Source: STC-74 sp043756665
GTDB taxonomy: Bacteria; Patescibacteriota; Gracilibacteria; BD1-5; UBA2023
DNA length: 6,490 bases
Direction: 5' to 3'
Assembly: GCA_043756665.1 (NCBI GenBank)
Contig: JAYUQR010000156.1
Coordinates: 1-6,490, forward strand
Under the pieces are notes generated by a model, which saw nothing but the letters and a program-made list of their open reading frames with translations, was not told the DNA's origin and did no database searches. The stretch's first letter is position 1. Each line of letters begins with the position of its first letter. Below, in pieces: positions 1-6,490 of the stretch. The position numbers and the translations under genes were made by a program.

Positions 1-1
1 A

Positions 2-2239
2 ATCGCCCTCGCATGACTCCTCACGGGATTCGCCTTCTGAGTGAAGGTCACGACCCTCATGCTCCTCCTCGGGTGACTCGGTCTGATTGCGTATAGATAC
101 CTCTCACTGAGTGGGTATCTCGGATTTTTCTTTATATTCATATCCGTTTTTACCAAGTTCAACCTCTGGGCAAGGCTGAATGTCACGATTACAACTGATC
201 CGAAGATCGTTTCTCAGATTGCTTTAGTTTCATGAATACTCTGACTCATAGGCATCATCTGGTGAGCCATAGATCGCAAAGATAATTTCACGACCCTCTA
301 TCGATGGGCACTCTCGAGTATCATATTCCTCCTCGGATTTTGACTCGCTTTCTCTCCTTGGATGATCAAGAATTATTCCGAATCCTGAGGCATGAATATC
401 GGCGGACTCCTCGGATGATCTGGATGAACGACAGCCTATGACTATACGCAGTTCCATACGAAGAAAGACCTCGCAACCATCCTCGAAAATACGAGTGCTA
501 CGATGACATCGAGTGGACAGACAGAGAATGAAGACCTCGGGAGATACTTCGGCTATGATACAGGGATCAATAACTATCTCAAACTCCCTGCGAATCTCAC
601 CTTCCAGAAGAATCAGTCTGGAGAATTCACAGAGATCTCCTATATATTTCTCGCCCTCGTTCCTGGACTCCTCCTCTTCGTGCGATCGAGGAGATTCCTC
701 TTTCCTCTCTGCGCAGGGTGACTCCTCCTACTCATGATGTTCTACTACTTCATCCCATGAACGAGTCGGTGGATTACGAGTTATTTCGACCTCATCGATC
801 TAAAAAATGGACTGTGATATGCGGTCATGCTCGCCATGAATCTCGTCTTTCTCATCATCGCACACTTCACGATCGATGAGACAGAATCAGGAAAAAAACT
901 CAAGGATATCCTCATGTTTATGGGAATCTATGGTTTTATCTATATGATCAGTGCATTCTGAATCGTATGGTATGGGATCGTTATCTATTTCTGATTTTTT
1001 ATCATACTCGGACTCGCGGCAAATATATTCGATACCTATTCCACAGACGATGAGCGAGATGAAGATCTCATGAGTGTAAAATTAACACTCTCGCTCATTC
1101 TCTTTATCCTCATCGGAGCCTACTTTCTCCGATCAGTATTCCCACACACCTGGAACAACCTCCGATCCGCCTACTATAATGAGTATAAGTACAATGTCCT
1201 TACTCAGGATGAGGCGATCTTCGCGTATCGCTCGGACTATATCACACCGATCTCTACACTCAATATCGCCTCACCACAGAGAGTTATAGAGGAGATTTCG
1301 AAACTCCCACTCTCACCGGAAATACAGAAATTTTTCACAGCGAATATCTCGAGACTCACGATCGCTGATATCCATGGACTCATTATAAAACTCCGAGAAC
1401 AGAATAAATCTCAACTGAAAAAAGATGCAAAAGCGATAGGAAATATCCTCTATTCGAGAATCCTCTATCCGAGTAAAGTTGATGCGAATACTGGAGGAAT
1501 CTATCGTATCGGAACATTTATGACTTATCTGATCGATAATAATCGAAAGCGGTATTTCGATGATAGCCTGGTAGGAGCTTTTGGTACGTATATCTATGAT
1601 CCATCTCCAGAAAAGACGATCAACCGTATGAAAACCATGGGAATCAAATACTTGCTCGTCGATCTCAATGCTGCTACGATCGATCGAGATCCTCGTCATG
1701 ATCTCACGAATAGATTCGAGCGTCTCCTCCTCACGATGCGAGCGAAAAATCTTCGACTCATCGATACAGATAATCAGTGTCTCGAACTCGCCATCGATGA
1801 ATACCGTGACGGGAAACTTCAGTGAGTTGATGCCTTCATCGATATTGCTGGAACCAATTATGAATCCTATCGTACAGGAGCGGTCATCCCGAGAAATCAG
1901 AAGCTCTATAACTGTCATAATTATATCATCACGAAGCTCAATGGAAGCGGGACACTCTCTCCATCTCTCGAAAGTGTAAAACAAGCTATCGTCTCGAATA
2001 ATATCCAGGGAAATCCTGAGAAGCTCGGACAACTCCTCTCGAGTTATGCAGGGCAGAGCTGGTTCGCGCTCTTCGAGATCACAGATATTCCCACAGGATC
2101 AGCTCTCCTCGAAGAACCAAAGATCCTCCCCCCTCCTCAGCCAATAGCAAGTACTGGAACAACTCTTTCTACAGGATCTCTCGTCTCTACTGGGAAAACA
2201 AATACTGGAGTAGTGGGAGGAAGTGGTGGGAAAAAGTAG
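2..2239 (+). CDS. Multi-pass membrane protein, GT-C glycosyltransferase-like (5' partial, UGA=Gly)
   Basis: The frame is open from the left window edge to a TAG stop and encodes 745 residues if TGA is read as Gly (16 in-frame TGA, for example at 14, 38, 74, 416, 425, 719, 959 and 1823). The true start lies outside the window. Hydrophobic spans sit at about residues 1-12, 17-31, 38-52, 69-90, 102-124, 210-228, 231-252, 270-291, 301-322, 322-343 and 358-376. A hydrophilic C-terminal domain covers about 385-700. The pattern GLLTGFAFGVKVTTL near residues 5-19 and SPWMIKNY at 118-125 resemble GT-C (PMT/ArnT-like) membrane glycosyltransferases, which move sugars from polyprenyl-phosphate donors outside the membrane. 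The stretch GIKYLLVDL near residue 547 is like the C-terminal domains of such proteins. The catalytic acidic loop expected near the N-terminus is not in the window, so the enzymatic role is unproven. The last roughly 40 residues are a Pro then Ser/Thr/Gly-rich low-complexity tail with repeated STG triplets. Being a membrane protein is near certain; GT-C membership is moderate; another polytopic envelope protein is possible. Confidence 0.75.
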
Positions 2240-2256
2240 AAAACTCAGAAAATAGG

Positions 2257-2280
2257 ATCCTCAATAGAAATATTGGGGAT
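2257..2280 (+). terminator. Hairpin with GAAA loop downstream of the membrane protein gene
   Basis: ATCCTCAATA (2257-2266) pairs over ten base pairs, including one T-G wobble, with TATTGGGGAT (2271-2280). The loop is GAAA, a stable GNRA-type tetraloop. It lies 17 bases after the TAG stop at 2237-2239. It is followed by the AT-rich GTAATTATTT rather than a clean T run, so it is a plausible but imperfect intrinsic terminator; it could instead protect the mRNA 3' end. Confidence 0.5.
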
Positions 2281-2288
2281 GTAATTAT

Positions 2289-2317
2289 TTGACATAAACT
2301 TATTTTTATACTACAGT
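2289..2317 (+). promoter_or_regulatory. Sigma70-like promoter for the RelA/SpoT-like gene
   Basis: A perfect TTGACA -35 box (2289-2294) is followed after 17 bases by TACAGT (2312-2317), a 4/6 match to TATAAT. Transcription would begin near 2324 and give a leader of about 25 bases before the ATG at 2349. A better -10 sequence, TATACT (2307-2312), sits only 12 bases from the -35 box, too close to use it. The promoter falls between the preceding hairpin and the next gene, so that gene is probably its own transcription unit. Confidence 0.55.
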
Positions 2318-2348
2318 ATTACTAAAGATCTATGATCTCTATTAATTT

Positions 2349-3815
2349 ATGGACTTATTAGAAGCTACTCCTCCTCCTCCTCTATTGTGAGTATCATCAA
2401 AACCACATCATTGGCACCCTAGTGATGCTAGCGCTTATGCTAAAATGTTGACAACAATTTGACGTGCTCAGAGAATAACTGGATTCACTTCACTTGACAT
2501 GATGCATTTGCATTGAATTCCCCTTCAAAAATTTCAAAGTAAAATAAAATGAATACTTGATTCACTTTGACCGGATAATATTATTCAAATGAATATTATC
2601 TATAAGAAAGCAATAGAGCGGATGGAACGAGTACTTCTAAGGAAGATACCTGAAAAATTAAAAGATAGAGTCTGGACTAGTACAGATGAATTTCTTCATG
2701 AATTTCATCAACATGTGCACAAAGTACAAGAATGAACTAAGGGTGCACATGCGATGATATTTTGTGCTATATTAAAGTGTATGTACATTGAATGGCATAT
2801 GTATATAAATGATACAGTTATTAAGAATCTAGATTCCGACATGGAAGCTTTGGTTTCCTATCTTCAAGACACTGTCTGAATCATTTTTGATAATGACGCA
2901 TCCGAATTAGATGGTGGATTTAGTGCATTTAGAATGTCCATTATTTGAGATAAGGCTATGCTCCGATGAAAAATAGAATATAGACCAAAACAAGAAGATA
3001 GTATTTGGTTGAAGCAAATTGCCCAAAGAAAGTACGATGAACTAGACAAATTCAAAGATCTTTATGCGATAAGAATAGAACTTGATAAGACAGATTGAGA
3101 AGATTCATACATTGCCCTCATACTACAAATAGCAAGAAAATTATTTATACCATGACGCACTGTTACGATGGAAATGCAATGAGATATACTCTCTGATGGT
3201 GGCATAAGAGTATTAAGATCAGCCTGAATTATTGTTGATGTAAAAAAGAAAAAGGAAGGGAGTAGTGAAGGGTATTGAGTTATAAAATTTATTGATACAC
3301 CTGCCTGGATCTGAGAAAGTGAAAAAAAACCTGAAATCCAATTTGTGCTCCCAGATAATAAAAATAATGTTGGTCTAGCACACCATGATATCTATCATAT
3401 TCGAAGAGTATTATTGGCGAATATTAGATTATTTTGAATTTTAACAGAATGAAATTTAAAGGATATAATTATAAAATATGAAGAACAAACTAACGCATAT
3501 ATTCGAGCTGTATCAAAAGAGGAACTCATAAGAGCACTCATATTTTGAGACTGAAATGAACAACCACTTCTTAAAATTTACTCCCTAGAAACATCAGAAG
3601 CAGAAAATTGATGATTATACTGAAAAAGAAAATGACAAAAACATAAACGTTTCTATTTTGGTTCAGAATCTATAGAATCAGAATGAGAAAGGAGTTTATG
3701 AGTTATTTATCCAAATCATCCTATGAACTGAAATTGATGAGTTTGGAAAAAACCAAATACGATAAGTACTCAAGAAAAATGAGAAATAGTGAGAAGACTT
3801 TTATCGGGAAGATAA
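2349..3815 (+). CDS. Probable divergent RelA/SpoT-like nucleotidyltransferase-domain protein (UGA=Gly)
   Basis: The frame runs from the first in-frame ATG after a good promoter to TAA, 488 residues with 29 in-frame TGA codons, including tandem TGA pairs at 3609-3614 and 3735-3740. No Shine-Dalgarno sequence is visible before the ATG. Residues 1-190 look mostly helical after a short Pro run (PPPP, 8-11). The middle part recalls the RelA/SpoT synthetase fold in order: R206-x-K208, DSIWLKQ (217-223, compare YSIWRKM of RSH enzymes), KDLYAIRI (236-243, compare the D-L-x-x-R-I strand), GYGVIKF (308-314, where RSH enzymes have GYxSxH), PEIQFVL (328-334, compare the ExQ motif), then GLAHHDIY (342-349, compare the late His). 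If right, the family would transfer pyrophosphate from ATP to a nucleotide such as GTP (alarmone synthesis), though some relatives modify tRNA or other targets. No HD hydrolase motif is seen. The last 100 residues are polar and Gly-rich and unassigned. The gene is clearly more AT-rich than its neighbours and encodes about 72% of its Gly with TGA (29 of 40). The frame is very secure; the family call is tentative, because alignment was by eye. Confidence 0.8.
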
Positions 3816-3834
3816 TCCCTTATTACTCTTTTTT
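3806..3834 (+). terminator. Weak candidate terminator at the convergent gene ends
   Basis: GGGA (3806-3809) can pair with TCCC (3816-3819) across a six-base loop containing the TAA stop. A run of six T follows at 3829-3834, after a nine-base gap. The stem is only four base pairs and the gap is long, so this is weak. It is listed because the + strand gene must end here, against the convergent murL. Confidence 0.2.
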
Positions 3835-5088
3835 ATAAAACTTCTCCAACACCACCGGTAATCCTCTTCCCTCTTCCCGATACTTCTCCACCGCCCGCTG
3901 CATCGAGAGAACCACCTCATCATGTGTCCCGACACATTCGAATGGCTTGTGTCCACTCTGACCGAGAAGTTCCTCATAGAGTGGGATGAGTGATATATCT
4001 TCATAGAGATCTCTTCCGAAGATCGTGATGACATCTTCATGAGTGATATAGGGTCTCAGGATCGCGAAGACGAAGACACATTTCGGACACTGGAGACACC
4101 AGCGATCTGATGTTGTTTTATTGGACTCGATCACCTTGAAGTTATTATTACAACTACTGAAGACGGGGAAATACGCTCGCATTTTCGCGAAGCGCTCTGC
4201 AATCTCGATCTCATAGAGATCACGGAGGATACTCTTGTACTCTGTATCACTTATATATGTATCAGAATAGGCTCGGAAGTCTTCCTCGAATTCACGAGAT
4301 TTGCTGTACTGATGATTCACATCGATTCCGTGCCAAAGTACATTTCCCTCATCAGCACTTTTCTCATTCGAGAGGACATCCATACGATATCCATAGAGAT
4401 AGTTCACGATCTGGAGGACGAAAGCGATAATCCCCGTGATTGGGACATGCCCATTCGGATAGCCAAGTGCATTGAGCTCGAAGAGGTGAGGATCGAGTAT
4501 TCGCTTGACGACGAGGTGCCTGTGTCCTGAAACTCGAGCGACTGCATCATGGAGGATATAGTACTTTCCGAACGTGAAGAGATCATAGTCGTCTCATTGC
4601 TCATCGAGCATTCCTGTACTCACGACACTATCCTTTCCTCCTCCGATCGGGACAAGGAGTTTTTCTCATGGGAAAAATGGGATTTTTTTGAATATTTCAT
4701 CACTCATGGATTCGAATACACCGATTCACTCAGGGAGGATATTGTTGCGAAAGAGATATTCTCCGAGTCACTGGAGATAGAATTTTTTCCAGAATGCTTT
4801 CTGAGGAGTTTCCAGTTTTCCCGTTGTGACAATAATCTGAGCCGCTGGACAGAGCTTATAGTAGCTAATCCCGAGTGCCATCGAGGTATGGAAGAGGAGG
4901 TTTTTAATAATTTCTCAATCGAGATCCTTTCTCACCTCGAACCCCTCACAGGAAAAATCAATCACTTCTGTAAAATATTCCTCATGATCGAATGAATACT
5001 GAAAGGTCGCCTTCAAGGTCGTAGGATCGAAGGTAGTTCACTCGATGAAGAAATTCTGGAATGTTTTCGGGTGAGTCAGTGTGGACAT
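3823..5088 (-). CDS. murL: UDP-N-acetylmuramoyl-L-alanyl-L-glutamate epimerase MurL (UGA=Gly)
   Basis: Reading the minus strand from ATG at 5088 to TAA at 3823 gives 421 residues, with Gly at six TGA codons (plus-strand tca at 5038, 4915, 4768, 4726, 4666 and 4594). MurL-type landmarks appear in order: PIGGGKDS (147-154, an ATP-pyrophosphatase-like P-loop), NGHVPIT (212-218), SNEKSADEGN (240-249), VNHQYSKS (257-264), SCN (312-314), WCxxCPKC (330-337) and KPFECVG (381-387). In Xanthomonas MurL uses ATP and Mg2+ to invert the terminal L-Glu of UDP-MurNAc-L-Ala-L-Glu to D-Glu, releasing AMP and PPi, in the cytoplasm. The adjacent divergent MurD would supply its substrate. The length suits the family, and all the motifs I remember are kept, so it looks functional. 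The upstream minus frame stays open to a TAG at 5206-5208, so a longer N-terminus overlapping murD is formally possible. The 5088 ATG was chosen because it avoids that overlap; no clear Shine-Dalgarno sequence precedes it. Confidence 0.9.
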
Positions 5089-5102
5089 ATTGTGGAAGTT
5101 CG

Positions 5103-5130
5103 ATACTATGGAAAACAGTGAAAAAATCAA
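5103..5130 (-). promoter_or_regulatory. Candidate promoter for murL, overlapping the murD start
   Basis: On the minus strand TTGATT (plus 5125-5130) is followed after 16 bases by TAGTAT (plus 5103-5108). Both are fair sigma70-like boxes. Transcription would start near 5096, leaving a leader of fewer than ten bases before the murL ATG at 5088, which agrees with the lack of a Shine-Dalgarno sequence. The -10 box covers the first base of the preferred murD start codon, so expression of the two genes may be physically coupled. No comparably good promoter was found for murD. Confidence 0.35.
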
Positions 5131-5147
5131 CTCATATACTATGGAAA
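5103..5147 (+). repeat. 12-bp direct repeat duplicating the murD start codon context
   Basis: ATACTATGGAAA occurs exactly at 5103-5114 and again at 5136-5147, 33 bp (11 codons) apart. Each copy contains an ATG in the murD frame (5108 and 5141). The copies lie in the divergent murL/murD start region and could be a duplicated start site, paired operator half-sites, or chance. Confidence 0.7.
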
Positions 5148-6430
5148 TCACAGGAAAAAAAATCGCCATCATCGGCTTCGGACGCGAAGGAGTGAGTACA
5201 CTCTCCTATCTCATCAGTCAGTGAGTCGACTCAGGATCGATCACCATCCTCGATAAAAATACGATAACGGTCGTTCCAGAGGGTATTATGAAGAGGCTTT
5301 GAGTAGATTATTTAGACAGCCTCGATCAGTATGACATACTCGTCGGATCACCAGGAATCTCACCATACCTTCCAGAGATTGCTCCATATAGATCACACCT
5401 CACTTCACAGAGTGCGATATTTTTCGAACGATATCAGGGAAAAGTCATCGGTGTGACCGCAACCAAGGGGAAATCAACGACCAGTACACTCATCGCGGAA
5501 GTGATCCGTGCGGCAGGATATTCCGTCAAATTCGTCGGAAATATCGGAAAACCAGTGCTTGATTGTATCGATTTTGATCATCCTCCCGAATATGTTGTCT
5601 ATGAGCTCTCGAGCTATATGCTCGAATACTGTCGACCTCGTTGCCACATCGCTGTCCTCGGGAATATCTATCCTGACCACCTCGGCTATCATGAGGGCTT
5701 CGAGAACTATCGTGATGCGAAGCTCTCGATCCTCCAGAATGCTACCTACCGAGTGATCGGAAATCAGGTACAAGAATTTCTCGAAAAAATACCTCCAAAT
5801 ACTCTAATTATTCCTGATACAAATAATTACCACATCGATACTGATTGACTCTATCAGTGAGCTACTCTCCTCATGAAGACGAGTGAGATCCAGCTCATCG
5901 GTGAGCACAATGCTCGAAATATTCTCTCAGTCTTTGCAGTGGGACATATTCTCGGTATGAGCACAGAACTCATCAGAAAGACTTCTTCCACATTTCATGG
6001 ACTTCCTCACCGTCTCGAGAATATATGAGCCTTTGAGTGAATCACTTTCTATGATGATGCCATCTCGACGACTCCTGAGAGTACAATCGCAGGGATCATG
6101 GCACTGGGTGGTCGAGTCGATACGATATTTCTCGGTGGGGAAGATCGCGGGTATGACTTCAGAGAACTCGTGAAGGTACTTGAAAGAGAAAGCATTCGAA
6201 ATATTGTCCTCTTCCCTGACACGGGAACGCGAATACTTCCACTGCTTGACCCTGAGAAGTTTCGAATATATGAGGCTCAATCCATGGAAGCCGCAGTAGC
6301 ATTTGCATTTAGTTCAACCAGACCCTGATCGATCTGTCTCCTCTCAACCGCTTCTCCGAGCTATTCTCTGTGGAAAAATTTCGAAGAAAAGTGAGACCTC
6401 TTCCAGAAATACATTCACTCATACAAATAA
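5108..6430 (+). CDS. murD: UDP-N-acetylmuramoyl-L-alanine--glutamate ligase, MurD2-like (UGA=Gly)
   Basis: The frame encodes 440 residues from ATG 5108 to TAA 6428-6430, with Gly at eight TGA codons (5222, 5300, 5846, 5858, 6026, 6038, 6326 and 6392). It has the three Mur ligase domains. The N-terminal Rossmann-like part begins KIAIIGFGREG and binds the UDP-MurNAc substrate. The central ATPase domain has the P-loop TATKGKSTT (117-125), ELSSY (166-170), NIYPDHLGYH (186-195), K205 within RDAK, and GEHNARN (265-271). The C-terminal domain has LPHRLE (299-304), YDDAISTTPE (315-324), GGEDRG (343-348) and STASPSYSLW then FEEKGDLF (425-432). The enzyme joins glutamate to UDP-MurNAc-L-Ala using ATP in the cytoplasm. 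The neighbouring murL argues that this is a MurD2-type enzyme using L-Glu; that specificity is inferred from context. GGAAG nine bases before ATG 5108 makes that start preferable; a start at ATG 5141 would give 429 residues and still keep the whole nucleotide fold. The P-loop has Ala118 and Lys120 where canonical MurD has the Gly and Asn of GTNGKT. Confidence 0.93.
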
Positions 6431-6458
6431 AAAATGCACTCATACGAGTACATTTTTT
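6429..6458 (+). terminator. Intrinsic terminator of murD, probably bidirectional
   Basis: AAAAAATG (6429-6436) pairs with CATTTTTT (6451-6458), and ACTC (6438-6441) pairs with GAGT (6446-6449). One C/A mismatch separates the two helices and the loop is ATAC. The A run before and T run after the core make it usable on either strand. It begins inside the murD TAA stop codon, showing how tightly the sequence is packed. Bases 6459-6490 after it contain nothing recognisable. Confidence 0.8.
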
Positions 6459-6490
6459 AAGAAGTATTATTGGACGCTAACTTGATTATG

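Noticed and set aside
1313..2032. 239-codon open frame on the minus strand
   Set aside because: It is antisense to the C-terminal domain of the membrane protein and has an odd Ile/Ser/Asp/Arg-rich composition, as expected from the complement of ATC, CTC and GAT codons. The plus frame is continuous with the upstream membrane segments.
4549..4995. 148-codon open frame on the plus strand
   Set aside because: It lies opposite the N-terminal half of murL, whose minus frame carries GGGKDS and other family motifs. The plus frame is rich in Glu, Ser and Phe and shows no recognisable pattern.
5474..5773. Minus-strand open frame within murD
   Set aside because: It is antisense to the conserved Mur ligase ATPase motifs, so it is a shadow of murD; the same applies to the minus frame at 5927-6280.
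2..6430. Genes interpreted as pseudogenes broken by premature stops
   Set aside because: All breaks are TGA only, with no frameshifts and no TAA or TAG. Motifs continue across them in the right order and at conserved glycines.
2..6430. UGA as tryptophan (Mycoplasma-type code 4)
   Set aside because: TGG is used for Trp, and TGA falls where Mur ligases and MurL have Gly. Reading Trp at tandem and clustered sites would give improbable Trp-rich segments.
6303..6485. 60-codon plus-strand frame running through the end of murD
   Set aside because: It is out of frame with the conserved murD C-terminus and spans the terminator; no family features are seen.
1..6490. CRISPR arrays, insertion sequences, tRNA or rRNA genes
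   Set aside because: I saw no regularly spaced repeats, transposase motifs, terminal inverted repeats or cloverleaf-like sequence. Nearly all of the window is coding.

Overview
The window comes from a bacterium that reads UGA as glycine (genetic code 25), so the best guess is a Gracilibacteria (BD1-5) or Absconditabacteria (SR1) member of the Candidate Phyla Radiation. Four long reading frames are free of TAA and TAG but crossed by many in-frame TGA codons: I count 16, 29, 6 and 8. In the two recognisable enzymes the TGA codons fall on conserved glycines, such as the Gly of the Mur ligase C-terminal RGDxF-like motif. TGG is used normally for Trp. Under the standard code every gene would look shattered.

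Layout. (1) 2-2239, +: the C-terminal 745 residues of a polytopic membrane protein resembling GT-C glycosyltransferases, cut by the left window edge. (2) 2240-2348: an intergenic stretch with a hairpin (2257-2280) and a sigma70-like promoter (2289-2317). (3) 2349-3815, +: a 488-residue protein, AT-rich and TGA-rich, with a probable divergent RelA/SpoT-like nucleotidyltransferase region. (4) 3823-5088, -: murL, the ATP-dependent UDP-MurNAc-L-Ala-L-Glu epimerase, convergent with gene 3 across a 7-bp gap. (5) 5108-6430, +: a MurD ligase, divergent from murL with only about 19 bp between starts. (6) 6429-6458: a hairpin terminator overlapping the murD stop; the last 32 bases hold nothing I recognise.

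How they fit together. MurD and MurL form a coherent module. In Xanthomonas the MurD2/MurL pair attaches L-Glu to UDP-MurNAc-L-Ala and then inverts it to D-Glu on the nucleotide precursor, replacing the usual glutamate racemase plus D-Glu-specific MurD route. The same pair here suggests that this recoded organism makes peptidoglycan D-Glu this way. The upstream membrane protein could belong to envelope glycan assembly, but that is only inference. The RelA/SpoT-like gene differs from its neighbours in base composition and glycine codon choice.
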